64,000 bases of DNA from Tetraselmis striata (GCA_006384855.1 VCJN01003014.1:1-64000), one strand, 5' to 3'. Numbered from the stretch's first letter, positions 23,301 to 36,138 are shown. The notes: generated by a model from the sequence alone, not told the origin. A program made the numbers and translations.

Positions 23301-26300
23301 GCTGCAGCCGCACTGGCTGAAGAAGCTGGCGAGCGGCGATTGGGGCGGCCTGATGCAGCCCGGTAAGGGGTCCGGCCTGGCGGAGGACCCACTGGACAAG
23401 CTGGCGCGGCTGCGGGCAGAGGCGAATCGGCGGGAAGGCGCCCGGGGGCGCGAGGAGAAGAGCGCGGAGGAGCCGGAGGAGCCTCTGCCGGCGGCCTCCA
23501 AGCCGCAGAAGAAAAAGAAGGCGTCGGGTAGCAAAGAGGCCAAAGAGGCAAAGGTGGCCACGGAGACGAAGGCAACGAAGGAGGCGGCCGTCGAAGAGCC
23601 TCCGGAGACACGGCCGCCCAAGACGTTTGAAGAGGAGGCAGCTGTCACTGCGGTGGAGGACCGTGCCACGGGGCGCTGCGCCGACGCGCTTCGCACGCGG
23701 CTGGCGGAGCTGCGGCCCACGTCGCGGCTGGCCAAGTGCATGGCGGCGCGCGCGTCGGCGGCGGGGGATCTATACGGGGACACCGTGGACGCGGAGGACG
23801 GCGGCGCGCGGCGGCGCGCTGGGGCGAACCTCGCGGCGCTCAGCATGGGCCTCGAGCAGCGCAGCATGACGCCGTCGGACGCCATCCCTGTATGCGGCGC
23901 TGTATCGGCGCAGACCGTCGAGGACCACAAGTGCGCCTGGCGCTTCCGTCATGGACCCTCCCCGTCACCGTCATCAATGCAGCGCCGACTGAGTAAATCG
24001 TACAGCGTGGGGCACGCCCGCAGAGCGACTATTATACCGCTGTTTTAAGCTCTACACACTCCCATGCAATTAATCTTGGTGTAGTATTTCATAGCGGTAA
24101 TAAAGGGTTATTCTTCTTCTTTCGAATTAGGGTAGTTGTTGCTCGCCGTGATTTGCTTGTCAGTATGGGTATAGTACATCATATGCACCAGTATTGCGCT
24201 GACACTCCTCATCGTTTTGACGATGAATGATAATGGTGGTATGAATCTCGGGCATCCTCTTACTATCAATAAAATGTTCTCCCCACATTCACCTTCACAC
24301 GAGCAATGCCATGCGTTGATGCGAGGGCCCCTGCGCCCTCCTGCGCTGCAGGTGCCCAGCGGAGCGCGCCCAGGCGGCTCTCATCCTGCAATACTTCAAG
24401 CGGCCGCAGAACATCGAGCTGCTGGCGGGTGGCATCGCAAACACCACCATGGTGCGGCGCTGTGCCGTCAGTGGCGGGACCAGTGGTGGGGGGGGGGGGG
24501 GGGGGGACCATCATGGCACAAACCGCCGAGGTTGTTTGAGTGCACAGGAGAGATGCTGCTGAGCGTGCTGATGTGGCAATGTTCATGCTGGCGGACGAGG
24601 GCTACCATGCGGGCAGGACAGCTATCTTGCCTTTGCCCATGATATGTGCTCGGCAGCGCCATGATCCCCCATCCCCCACCCCCCTCAATGGCCCTTGCCG
24701 GCTGCGCCCGTCCTGCGCACCCAGGGCATCACCACCGAGCTGCTCATCAACGACGACAGCCGCTCCGACGTCGCGGAGTGGTTGGACGCGCTGCGCCGCG
24801 TGGGCTATCCTGGCCGGGTCTTTCTCGCGTTGTCCAACAACATCCACGAGATCCGCGGATACAACCGCCTCAGCAAGTTCACCACCGCGCACAACCTGGC
24901 GCACTTGCAGGTGCGCGTTCTAACCAGCACAGCATTGCCGTACTACCAGCCACTCTGCTGGACAACCCATAGGGTGCTTGGCCCAGTGTTGGCCTGGAGC
25001 ATGCTTGCCATGCACGACCATGATTGCACGGTTTTGCTGTATAGCTGCTGGCATCTCAGACGTGTGGTACATAATGTATGCAGTGTCGTGACAATACATT
25101 TATCACGATATTCTGTGAAACGTTGCACTCTTGGCAACGCGTGAGCTGCGCTCGACACGGATTGTGATGGGTGATTCTCTGGGGAACAGGGCAGAGGTGC
25201 TGCGTACATGGGAGGGAACAGCGAGGGGGAGAGCGATTGGAAAGCAGCGCGATGCATAATTCTGTGGCCTGTTATATCGATGCTCTGGCGATGCTAATAA
25301 CGACTATACTGCTGCTGCTGTCGAGCAGCCGGGGGTCGACTCGCGAGTCACGCCAGCACTCGCAGGGTGCTATGATATGATGCACTTCTTTCGTATCTTC
25401 TCGATTGTGTTTGCGGTCTGGTATAAGGATTATGTCGCCGTGTGGTCGCGATAAATAATTTAACACTTTATTGGACGCGCCCGCGTTGTGGCGATCGGCG
25501 ACGAATAAGCACTGCGACTCGAGAAGCTACGCAATCATCGTCGACATCCACGTCCCGCCGTAGCTGTAGGCTGCAGACATGTCTCATGCTCCGATTTGTT
25601 TGCTTTTTCAGCGCCAGCGGGTGGGGCATGGCGAGTCGCATCGTCACTGTTATTTACACGCTTAGTCCACCGGCGAATGCTGACGACGGCCATTGCTGTC
25701 GAAATTTCCCGAGATTTTGTGGAGTAAAGTATTATACTTTATTGTAATATCGTCATATCGTCGTAGTCGTCGCGCCCACTTTTATATGTGACTGATTAGT
25801 CGCTATCTATGTCACAACAAATTGATGATAGACAATAATGCTGGTTGTATAAAATAGTCCGATATATATGATGATGCGCGCTCCCATGGCAGGCGGTCGT
25901 TGCTGCCTCGTCGGCACTAGAATCTCAGCCGAATGCTCGTCGGACGGTGCGCCAGAGGGGCAGTCCCGCAGGGGCGTGGCACAGTGTCGCCGGATGTGGG
26001 ATAGTCTTGGGAGCGGCAACAGAGACCGTTGGGATATCATGCCTGAAAAGTGGACTCAGAGCATTCACGTAGCTTGTTTGTGGGGCGCCCTGGCAGGATG
26101 ACGACGTGCCCGCGTCAGCCGACTGGCTGCACCACGCGCTCGTGCTGCTGAAGAACCAACCCAAGCTGGCGGTGCTGGGCGGGCTGCGCGGCCGCATGGA
26201 CTATGGCACCATCATGGACACACGCTACAACTACATCAACGGCCCCAAGTACGGCGTGCCCTCCAAGGCGCGCGGCTGCTGCAAGAAGATCGTGCACTGG

Positions 26301-28600
26301 GACAAGGCGTCCAAGATCCCTTTTATGTTCATGTACAAGGTGCGCACCTCCTTATGTGAACACCGTGCACACGCACATTCCGACGCTATTCGCCAGTGCG
26401 CCGTCTCGACAATGTTGCCGCCACACAGAGAGCGAGAAAGAGGGGGGGGGGGGGAGAGAGCTTGTGTCTGACATTCGCCGACCATTTGTACGAAATGTCA
26501 CACTGCTTGAAAGCAACATGGAGGCTCAAATGTCCACTTAACTAGCCCTTGGTGACACTTGTTTATATAATAAGGCTGTAAGGAAGTCAGAAAGACGCGT
26601 TCACGCGCGTGTGAATTCCGACCGTGCAATCTGATCATTGTCGAAACAAAAATGTGTTGAGGCTGACGAGTGTGCCGCACCCCTGCAGGTCAACCTGAGC
26701 CCACTCATCATGCCGCGACGATACTTCATGCAGATGGGCATGTACCATCTGCACTTTTCATGCGCGGGTCAGCCGGGCATCGGGCTGGACTTTGAGATCA
26801 GTGTCCGCGCGTGGAAAATGGGCCTGCAGGTGCAGACCCCCCCCCTCCACCCCCTCCCCCCCCCCCCCCCTCGGCCCTGCCGCTTCCGCCTGTTTACCCA
26901 ACCCAACCCACTAGGTGTGTATCGCACTGTGCCGGTGCCGACGCACTTTTGCTATATGTGAAATAGCTATAATATGAGAGCGTTTTGACTTGAAGCAAGC
27001 AAACGATTGGACGATGAACATATTGCGACGGTCAAAAGTGTCGCCAGGCACCCCCAAACTAAGGCGTTCTTATCAGTGTATCTGCAACCGTAGCGCAGTC
27101 ACACAAGGCAGGGCCCGGAGCGAAAACGCGTGGCGTTTGAGTGTACAAATATGCCCGCGGATTCTTTACAACACACGGCACAGAGAATTCCGGTATCGGT
27201 ATCATTACTTTATCACCGGCGTGCCGGCAGTGTGTATTTCCGGCCGTTTTCATACGCATGTTGCCGTCAGACATATGCCGGCAGTACACGTACCAGTACA
27301 TGCGAAAGGATAACGTCCCCCATGCCTGTGGGCATGCGGGCGATCGCACAAAGGTTGCGATTCTGCGCGCTGACGACAGGCCGGCCGCGATGCTTTGCTG
27401 TGCGCAGGCTGGGCTGTACGACGCCAAGTTCAAGCTCCAGGTCGGGCAGAGCCGAGCCACTGGGACCCGCAGCAGTGCCAAGTGCGCGACGCCCCATTGC
27501 CCCCCCCCCCCCCCCCCGCCCCCGCTCTCGGCTCTTCTACTTGCCCACAGCCAGACCCCCCGCCTCCTACTAGCCTGGGGTCAGACCCCTCCCCCCCCCC
27601 CCCCCCCCCCCTCCCCTAACCCTTCTAGTTTCCATCCCTGCTCTGTGACAAATGCCCTATAGCCTCAACGGACCTCTTTCATCCGCGTTGTGACGGATGC
27701 CCGAGTCATGGGTGGGAGGACAGCGCCTGCCACCAAGGGTGTCTGCCGCCCGTCCGCTTGGTCAAACATGTATCCAGAGCGTGATGTGCGTGCACCGCTT
27801 TCCTCACTCGGAACAGCAAATGAAGACGGCACGGCGTATCAATCATGTATATGTGCACTCAGTGGCGCGTACATCGCGGTGTTGATGCTGCGGGCATGTG
27901 ATGCTGCCGAGCGGTTAACACTGACATTCGGCCCCGAGCATTCCCGACATTTGAATTCGCTATCCGAGGACGCATTCCTGGTGTGAGTTGAGTGACTGGT
28001 GCGCGAGGTTGCGCACAATCCCCCCATAGTAACCCTCGCGCCGTCGATGCCTTGGTCGCCTGGTTTGGGTTCGAGTGCTGCTGTGTGCGTCCTGCGGGTC
28101 GCCGACCAGCCCGTGCCTGCTGCCCGCCTGCCACCCGCAGGCTGTTTGCCCTCCGGCGGAGCAACGAGCTGCGCAACAATAAGATGATGTACACCATGTA
28201 CAAGGGCTTTCACCACAAATCGGGCATGTCGCGCGCCTCGGCTGCGCTCAACAAGCTCCCCGCCCCCAAGGTGCCGCCCCCCCCCCCCCCCCCCCCCCCT
28301 CCCCCCGGTTTCTGAAACCTTACCCTCCGCCGTGCCATCTGCAAGCGCGCATGCGTCCCCAGCGGCCGTTCTTGGGGCAACGCCTCCCTGACTACCACCC
28401 CCACTGCCCTACCCTCCCTTCTGTTTTGGTGACGCCCGGCGTAGGGGTACGAGCCAATGAACGACGCGGGCGGCACGGCCAACTTCCTGCGGCAGCACCG
28501 CGGCTGGTACCTCAGCAATAAGGTGTCCCGCAGCCGCAGCAGCAGGCAGAACTTTCAGGACTTTGTGCGCAGCGTGGCTCGCAGGGCAAAGGGCACGTAG
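20338..28600 (+). CDS. secreted/Golgi family-2-like glycosyltransferase, 14 exons
   Basis: Predicted nucleotide-sugar glycosyltransferase, about 907 aa. Exons: 20338-20452, 20603-20733, 21069-21184, 21346-21523, 21810-22145, 22303-22455, 23266-23930, 24352-24451, 24725-24910, 26097-26339, 26689-26829, 27408-27481, 28141-28270, 28445-28600. All junctions are GT/AG and in phase; the end of exon 8 is least certain. An N-terminal signal peptide or anchor is visible (VAACSMLLVLAALSAW). A Lys/Glu/Ala-rich low-complexity stretch sits in exon 7. The GT2-type core is in exons 8-11: 'ILQYFKRPQNIELL', 'ITTELLINDDSRSD', 'IHEIRGYNRL', the metal-binding 'LQDDDVPAS' split by the exon 9/10 junction, and 'GIGLDFEISVRAW', the usual place of the catalytic acid. 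Introns carry C-rich tracts and a G run (24488-24506). Acceptor and product are unknown; cell-wall or glycoprotein sugar is plausible for an alga. Confidence 0.82.
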
Positions 28601-29624
28601 CCCCCCCCCATTCCCCGCTCACCTGCCTGCAGCGGCGCACGGCACGGCACAGGCTCCCGCCTGGCGCTAGCTTGTACAGCTGCACGCTGTCCCAGCTTCT
28701 CCTTCCGATGGTTGCGCGCCGTCATGACACCAGTCGGCGGCACCAGGGCCGCCAACCGCACTGTGTGAACGCCATGTGAGAAGCTGCGCATCGTATCCAC
28801 CCTCTGGTTCCGCCTTTTGTATAATTGTCTTTAAAGCTCCCCCCCTTCCCCAGGTTTTCATCTTAAAAGATGAAACCGTGTTTATTTTTGTTATTCTATC
28901 GTCATTGTCATATATGGTAGTAGGGTATAGTCTGGAACTACTACAGTCTATCAGAATACAGAACACCACAAAACAATGCTTGTGTCTGCCACATGAATGC
29001 CGGGAAAGACTTCATTATTATTTTCGGACCCTAGAGTCCGATTCGATGGTAATGTGTAGGGTTAAAAACCCATCAAACCCTAAAACTAAAACCCTAAGAC
29101 AAAACCCTAAACCCCAAGTCTGAAAACCCTTAGTAATGATGATCTGCACTACAGGATGTGTTACAACACTGCGCAGTGACTTGCTGGGCCGGGGGGGGGG
29201 GGGGGGGGGGGTTACACCGAGGGGAAGGATGGAATCCGTAGTGGGACATGTAGAGAGCAAGGCAGGACCGCGGCCAGAGCTTGTATCTCCCGCAACAATG
29301 TTACAGCTCGTGAATCTACAGGTTCCTAAGGCGCAGGGCTGCCACCCCCGCTGCATTCCATTATGTACAGCTATATACTTTGGTCTGTGCGGTATGTATG
29401 AGATACCACACATGCCCTTCTACTGTGAAAATCGCACTTTTGACCAGCGCTGCATGCCGGTTCCGGCGTCATGCCTCCAGGCTAGGTGCGGGTTTTAGCC
29501 CGAACCCTATGCTGGACACACTGAGACCTCAGTTTCGTTTATTTTGCGTTTCGGCGGATACTGCCGCCGAGGGGGCAGCCTCGGGCCGGTTGTCTCTAGT
29601 CGCGGGGCCGTGCCAGTGCCGCCC
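28601..29624. other. convergent intergenic region
   Basis: Lies between the 3' ends of the glycosyltransferase and PC-esterase genes. Contains degenerate telomere-like repeats (see 29050-29130) and a 21-nt G run at 29191-29211. No gene recognised. Confidence 0.45.
29050..29130. repeat. interstitial telomere-like repeats
   Basis: Several CCCTAAA or CCCTAAAA units (AACCCTAAAACTAAAACCCT, AAAACCCTAAACCCC), which match the telomere repeat of plants and green algae. Units are irregular, so this is a short interstitial array or a chance A/C-rich tract, not a chromosome end. Confidence 0.5.
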
Positions 29625-31348
29625 CTACAAGCTGTCAAACTTCGTCCAGGACTTTAGCAGCCAGGCGTTGCTGCTGGATCGTGTGTGGGCGCCTGCGTGG
29701 TCGCCCAGCAGCCCCTCCTCCGTCCCTGCCTCATCCCCCTCCACCTGCTCCTCCCCCTCGCCCTCCTCCGACTCCTGCTCCGCGTCTTCGCTGGGGGTGG
29801 CCGCAATCTCCTCCGCCGACATCCACTCCCCCTTCTTCAGGGTCAGCTCCAGCGGCGGGTACTGCCACTCCACGCCGAGGGACCGGTGCGGAATGGGGAT
29901 GCGCAGCTCGCTCTCGTGACGGAGCGCCGCCGACAGGAAGTTGTAGAAGAGCACGGACCACAGCTCGTACACGCCGCCGTAGCCGGGGCAGTGGTGCGTG
30001 CAGTCCGCGACGCGCGTGGTGCCCAGCGTCTGGGGGTGCTTCCCGGGCAGCATGGCCGTCAGGTTCCACACGCGCAGGAAGGGCATCGGCACGTGGTAAT
30101 GTTCAAACGCCTCCAGCCCCTCCTGCATCAGCACCCGGTTCCGCCAGTCCGTGCGGCGCATCACATCCAGCGGGTACCGCGTGCAGCGGAACTCGCCGGG
30201 GACCACGTGACGCAGCCTGTCGCTCTTCTCCTCGGGGTAGTTCCCGCCCAGACCGCCCTTGAAGTGCTGCGGGCTGGTGTCCCGCCACAGCCACAGCGGC
30301 ATCCGGCGGCCGCTCTTGGACTGGTACGACAGCAGCTTGGCAAAGCCCCGCAGGTCCTGCGCCAGCCCCTCCGGCGTGTTGTGGTGCAGGCCAACGTTGG
30401 CAAGCACGATGTCGCTCTCGCGCAGGTCGTTGTAAAACACCACGTTCTGCGGGTCCACGACGTGCCGGTCGTTGCGCACAAAGCACAGCGAAGTCCCCCC
30501 GGGGTAATTGTGGCAGTGCTTCCTCCAGTTCGCTCTGGCCGCCTGGCAGAGAAGGACACGCAAACCGCGCGGCTTCTCAGCTCCACTCTCGAGCACGGGC
30601 CGCCGCGGATCAGCAGGTGCACTTACACATGCCGGTAGTCAGGTGCATTCACCCAGAATCGTTAGTCGCTACTACTTCCGTATGATGATTACCGTACACT
30701 GGTACAGGTGCGAGTACCAGTACGGGGCCGGCGAGGCGGCGACTCGGGCGACGACCAGTTTGGTGTCCCTCGGCTGGCCCAGCGTACCTCGAAGCAAGGC
30801 CGTGTCAGCAGCACGCCGGTGTGCCGGTCCGGGGATTCCAGCACCTCGCAGCCTCGTGTTAGACCGTAGTGCGCCCTCATGGTGATGTTGGGGCTGCCGA
30901 GCGCGTGCTGCTCCAGCCGGGCGCTGAGGTAGCTGAAAAACTGGCGCTGCGTTGAGTCGCCCCAGACCACCAGCCGCCGGCCGCGGATCAGGCGCAGCAG
31001 CTCCGCCGGCTCGAACGGATCCAGCAGGCAGCCATCGGGGCGCAGCTCCAGCATGCGCTGGTCGCGCTCCTTGCAGTACTTGGTGGTGTAGGGCATGTGG
31101 AAGTCCCGCACCGCCGCAATCGCCTCGCTATCCTCACCTGCTTCCTGAGTAAAAGGTCGCACAACCAATGGCAGCTCCGTTCGGAGGCTGAGCACGCTGT
31201 CGTAGCACCGCTTGCTGTCCTCTATGGACGTTACAGATAGCCCCGATACCATACCAGTGGCCCTTTGCGGTAGAAATAGCACGTGCAGGGCCAAGATAGC
31301 AAAGAAGCCCGTCGACAGGCGGAAGAGAGGGTGACGGCCGGACCCCAT
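29625..31348 (-). CDS. PC-esterase / TBL-like protein, paralog 1
   Basis: Predicted 492-aa member of the PC-esterase (trichome-birefringence-like) family, SGNH-type enzymes that O-acetylate wall or glycan polymers in the secretory path. Exon 1 31348-30788, exon 2 30542-29625, intron 245 bp, phase 0. N-terminal signal anchor (FFAILALHVLFL). The catalytic Ser motif is in 'RRLVVWGDSTQRQFFSYL'; the second catalytic motif D-x-x-H is in 'ADCTHHCPGYGGVYELWSV'. 'LWLWRDTSPQHF' lies between them. The tail is Glu/Gly-rich. I chose the ATG at 31348; the frame is open upstream to 31471 without another ATG. The paralog at 40298-42296 has the intron at the same place. Substrate unknown. Confidence 0.85.
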
Positions 31349-31471
31349 GACGCCCTGCGCCAAATATGCAAGGAAGATTCGGCGCGGGGTGCACCGAATG
31401 ACGGTACCCCCCTTGCGCGCTCGCAAGTGATACGCAACGTCCCCTCTGGCGCCTGCTATCAAGTGTTTCAA

Positions 31472-31807
31472 CGTCAGGCTTTATGGACTGGCGAAAAGTC
31501 GTTATGAAGTGATGGCGACACTCGTGCGGTGGTGGCAGCCCCGTGCCCCACGGCGTCGTTTTGGCTTTTGGTCTCCTCGTCAGTCAGCTGAGGGGCCTCC
31601 TATGCGTGAGTGCAGGTAATAAGGATTACGTCCGTACCAATACCCTGCTGTATTGGAAGTGCCGGCGCGATCATCAGCACCGTCAACACCCGGACCCGGG
31701 TACAAACACCGACTATGTGATCCGTACAGTTCAACACCAGCCCCGCGCCGACCGGCCGGGCCGTGACGGCGAAATTAGTGCTGGGCCGTCAGCGGGGTAG
31801 TCGCTAC
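31472..31807. other. 5' flank of PC-esterase paralog 1
   Basis: No coding feature recognised. Ends in a tandem TCGCTAC/GTCGCTAC at 31801-31815 that supplied the hAT target site. Confidence 0.4.
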
Positions 31808-31815
31808 GTCGCTAC
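31808..31815. repeat. hAT target-site duplication, left
   Basis: GTCGCTAC, repeated exactly at 36139-36146 beyond the other end of the element. Eight bp is the standard duplication length for hAT. Confidence 0.9.
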
Positions 31816-34800
31816 CAGAGTTGCCCTGAACCCCCCCCCAGAGTATTCAGTTCAGCCTGAACTGAATTCAGGCACTTCAGGCTGAATTCAGGCCTGGATT
31901 CAGGCCTGAATTCAGCCTGCAGACCCTTCAGTTCAGGTATTCAGGTATTCAGGCTGAATACCGTGCCTGAACCCCCCTCAAGGCTTGTATATATTGTGTA
32001 TGGTGTGGGCATATCAGCGCCTATTCAGTCACTACTCCCTAGCGGCAAGCATGACAATACATGGACCTCCGAAGACATGCATATGGAGTGATATATGTGT
32101 GTGTGTGTGTGTGTGTGTGCTCATGCCGTTCCGTTGAGCAAGAGGTGGTCGGCGAGCCGGCGCGCCTCTGCGCCTCCCCCCCCCCCCCCCCCCCCCCCCC
32201 CAACTAACCTCCAAGAGACAGTGGCCTATAAGTTACTCAGTGCTTTTGTAAAGAAATTGTTACATGACTTCGATGAAAAAACCCTGACCCTCCCGCCTTC
32301 GCAGGCTGCCGGTGTCTTGATAACTTCTTTACGATTCGATGGCTGCGCTGTCGTCCAGCAGTGACTGCACATACTCCGCACAGCTGATGCGGGCTTCCAC
32401 GGTGCTGCTCGCCTCACTGTCCGCAGTGACCTAAACAGAGGCGGAGTCCAATAGCGCGGCAGCCTCCTGGACCTCGCTCCGAATCTTGATATCCGGCTTG
32501 ACAGAGAGCTTGTAACACTCCTTGCCAAAGTTGTACGAGAGAGCAGCGTCCACCTGTGCACCCAAGTCTACATTCTTGTGTATGAATACTTGAGTGGCCA
32601 TATCTCCACATACACCCATCCTATTCCGCAGGCTCTGCGTGACTAGGCCAGCGAGAGAGAACACACGCTCGCACTCTATCTGACTAGCAGGGATTGCAAG
32701 CAACATACGTGCCAATTCCGAAACAACTGGGTACTTGGTGGCGTTCTCACGCCACCAACCTAGCACGTCACACGCCTCGTCCGGATTGGGCGCGGCGGTA
32801 TCCTCGCAGAAGGCTGTCAACTCAATTTCTATATGGGAAGCAAACAGCTGCCTAGTCTCCTCAGATGTGTCACCGTTATCATCAGGGGCACAGTCACCAC
32901 TAGCATCATCATCACTATCGAGGTCACACAAGGCAACGCGGCGCTTGGTGGGGGCGGCCTCGGCACGCATCTGGGTGGATGCATTCTTCTTCTCTCGCTC
33001 CATGTGCAGCTTCAGCTCCAGCAGTGTTGGCAACAACGCCTCCGTCTTGCATCGCCTCATCAGTGCCTTGCTGCTGCGGCGCCGCGCTCTCTCTCCCTCG
33101 TCACGGGCAGCCAACAAAAAAATGTCCCCAAGACAGAAGCGGGGGTCCACCAGCGTTGCTAGTACCTCATGTCGGCGGTCATGGTCGAAGGTCCTGAAGG
33201 GCGTCATCATGTTGTTCACCTCACTCAGAATGGGGTCGATCATGGCATCGCTCTGTGTCTTCAGATCACTGTTGAACATGTATGCATACCCACAGGTGTT
33301 GCTAAGATTATTGTAGGCAAGCAAAGATCAGGCAGGAAAGGGCGCGGGGCGTACTGCTCTTCACCATCATCGTCCTCATCAGCTCTGCCGGGGCGGGTGG
33401 CAGAGATGGCCACAGTTTGGTTACGCATCTCAGTGTATTTGGCCTCCAGCTTGGCGATGGAGTAAAAAGCGTCGGACAACAGCCAATGGGAACCGTTGCT
33501 CTGTGCCAGCTTGACGAGTTTGCAGGGGTGGGACAGCACATCCTCCATGGCCGCTGCCACAGACCATTCCGCGTGGGTGGGCTGCCGCTGTCGCAAGTTT
33601 GTGCTGGCGGTCTGCGGCATTGTGCCATACAAGTGGTCCACCACAGCACGTGCCGTGATAAGGCTCCTCAGCATGCTCCATGTCTGACGTGCATATGCAC
33701 GCAATACACGTGACTGTCAGTATGTTGTATTGCACCACGAAAGGGCATGCACATCAATTCAGGAGAAATACAATACAGCACGGCATGTTGTGTCACTTAC
33801 GCTGGTGAAGCGCGTCTTCACTGGTGTGATGAACTTGACAGCCTTCACCCGCATCTCACGGCATGCGAGGACCAGCGTGTGCCAGCCCTTGGAGGACTTC
33901 TTGGTCCATGTGATGCAAGATTTAAGCTTATTCAGAATCTTGCTCAATGTGAAACTCTGCCGCACATATACATCCAACACACATATGGCAGTGAGTAGAT
34001 ATATAGTGGAGTTGGGCATGACTGCAACATCACATGCATGGGATGCCAATGCAGAGGGGAGGCAAGGCGCACCGATACGGATGTCGCCGCTGCTGCTTTC
34101 ACAACAGCATTGCATGCTCCGTTGATTTTGTGCGCGAAGCACGATGTCAAAAAGGGGGAGGCCAGGTCTAAGGCAACACAGTACATCATGCCAGCCAGCA
34201 CACGAGAGGCGGTGGCGAGGTTTGCGCCACCATCCTTCACAATAGCTACAACCCGATGGGAGAGGTCGAACTCTGCCAACACGGGTCTCATCTTGTCCGC
34301 AATGGCCTCGCCAAAGGTGATGTCGGCGCATGAGAGGATGCCGATGTGGTTGTGGTGCCACACCCAATCCGATGATATGAAGTGAACATCCACAGACAGA
34401 TTATCTTCCGTTTTGCGGGACATCCACAAGTCAAAAGTGAGAGCCACTCCACGCACACCTTTCAGTAGGCCTTTCAGCCGGTTGCTGGCCTCTTCTTTCA
34501 GCTCCGGCAATAGCTGCGATGTCAGTTTCGCCCGACAGGGTAGAGGCAGCGACGAATCGAGGAACCATATGAAAGCCTTGAATATTGGGTTGGCGACGAA
34601 TGATGCTGAATGGTAGCCTGCAGAAGACGATGAGCAAGCACAGCAGCCGCCAGAAGAAAATCACTCGCTTGTCGTCGTGGGGGTGCTTCTTCGTCGACAT
34701 GAAGTGCGACCTGACAGTGTGTTTCGTGGCGGTGGTGGTATTTCTGGGGTCTCCAGAGGAAGCTATCGCCGCGCTCCTCTTGGAGGAGGTTCTGTTGGCG

Positions 34801-36138
34801 TGGGGATCGCCGAGACAATAATGTGTCACCTGTACCGCGAAAATCGTAATGACATATATGTCAGTCGCAGCGCCACTACTAGGCCGAGCTTGCGTGCGGA
34901 CAAGCAAAAAGACGATAAGGGGCAAGCGGGGATGTGAGGCGGACCTTGCGGAGGTCTTCCTTATGATAATGTTCCACGTGGTATTTCAGGGACGTGTTGC
35001 CGTGATCGGGCTTGTAATCGAACGTGTGCTTGGCCTCGCGGCCCAGCTTATCTGTAGGAACGGGGGGGGGGCCCAGAACGCGGCATCGGCGTCGTGCGCC
35101 GCAGTTCCCTCGTCCCCGTCTGGTGGAGACGGGTACATCGGATGTAGCTGCCCACACTTGGCAGCGTAGCAGACGAAACATGTGACGCGGGTGGCGGCGT
35201 TAACGATGCTATGCTCGTCCTCCTTGTTGTCAGGGTTGGGAGGGGATTCGGGCACGAAGAACGACCATACAAGTTTCGTCTTATTAGTGATGCCCCGAGT
35301 GGCTTTCAAGTTTCTCACGAGCATATCGGTGCGCTGTTTCAAGTGTGATGGTTCCTCCTCGGCTGCTTGGTCGTCGTCATCGTCAAGTTCTATCGGTGGT
35401 TCAGCGCGGGCACTGTCGGGCCGGGGCAAAGCGGACTGCGACGAGTCGCCAACGCTACGGCGGTTCGTTTGGCGGGATGGGCCGGGGCGCGAGCCTGGTG
35501 GCGGCAGCGGCATGCTCTCTTCGTTGCCGGCGGCTTGCATGTCGACTTCGGCCTCCGCAGCACCGGCGTAAGGTTCGGCGGCCTCCGAGGCGACCTGCGC
35601 GGCTTCCATAGTCAGCTTGGGGAGGGGGGGGGGAGGGGGTGGCTGAGCGTAGGGTTGAGAGTTGAGTAGACTTGAGAGTGGAGAGTGTAGTGCTGTAATC
35701 GTGCGCGGCCATTTTGGTGATGCTGTTTTCCGTATTCCTTGGCGGCGGGCGCCAGCCTGCGTTGCCGCCCCACCAAGGAATACAGCACGTGCATGATGAC
35801 GCATTATAGAAAGTGAAAACACCGTTTAACACTGCGCAATATACTATTGGAGCACCACCATGTACTATATGCCACATATGTGGGCCTGGTACGGATGCAG
35901 CCACATGCGACACCTGGGGCGCTTACAATACAATTTCTCTGCGGATTCGGACATATCAGAGCGAATGGATTCTCCCGCTAGCCGCTACGCTCAAAACCCG
36001 TACGTTTAGAGGGACTTCAGGTAGGGGGTATTCAGGCCATTTTCGCTACAGGTAGGTATTCAGCCTGAACTGAATTCAGCTGAAGTCGGGACTTCGGCCT
36101 GAAGTGGCCTGAACTGAAGCCCCTTCAGGGCAACCCTG
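31816..36138 (-). mobile_element. complete autonomous-looking hAT transposon
   Basis: A 4323-bp element. The ends are inverted repeats, CAGAGTTGCCCTGAA on the left and (reversed) CAGGGTTGCCCTGAA on the right, one mismatch in 15. Both subterminal regions (31840-31975 and 36010-36130) are packed with TTCAGGC/GCCTGAA units, often as palindromes, the usual binding sites for hAT transposases. It has an exact 8-bp target duplication and carries an intact transposase gene on the minus strand. A 26-nt C run (32176-32201) lies downstream of the gene. It sits between the two PC-esterase paralogs. All features point to recent insertion. Confidence 0.93.
32431..35609 (-). CDS. hAT transposase (BED finger, dimerisation domain)
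   Basis: Predicted 860-aa transposase that would cut and paste the element bounded by 31816-36138. Exons: 35609-35156, 35051-34945, 34791-34665, 34617-34079, 33956-33801, 33683-33355, 33301-32431; all GT/AG and phase-consistent to the stop. A disordered acidic N-terminus precedes a BED-type zinc finger spanning the exon 1/2 junction (C-F-V-C ... H-V-E-H-Y-H). The RNase-H-like core follows: 'GVALTFDLWMS' (first acid), 'VVAIVKDGGANLATA' (second acid region) and 'CFAHKINGACNAVVK'. The C-terminal hAT dimerisation region includes 'WWRENATKYPVVSELARMLL' and 'ECERVFSLAG'. Exon 3 is the least certain part. No in-frame stop interrupts the model. Confidence 0.88.

Noticed and set aside
29681..30638. 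Long plus-strand frames (193-317 codons) opposite PC-esterase exon 2
   Set aside because: They are antisense shadows of a GC-rich coding exon; the minus strand carries the catalytic motifs.
31799..31815. hAT target duplication as coincidence, because the left flank already reads TCGCTACGTCGCTAC
   Set aside because: The right flank repeats exactly eight bases directly at the inverted-repeat end, and the transposase is a hAT enzyme; the tandem on the left is a pre-existing copy of a common motif.
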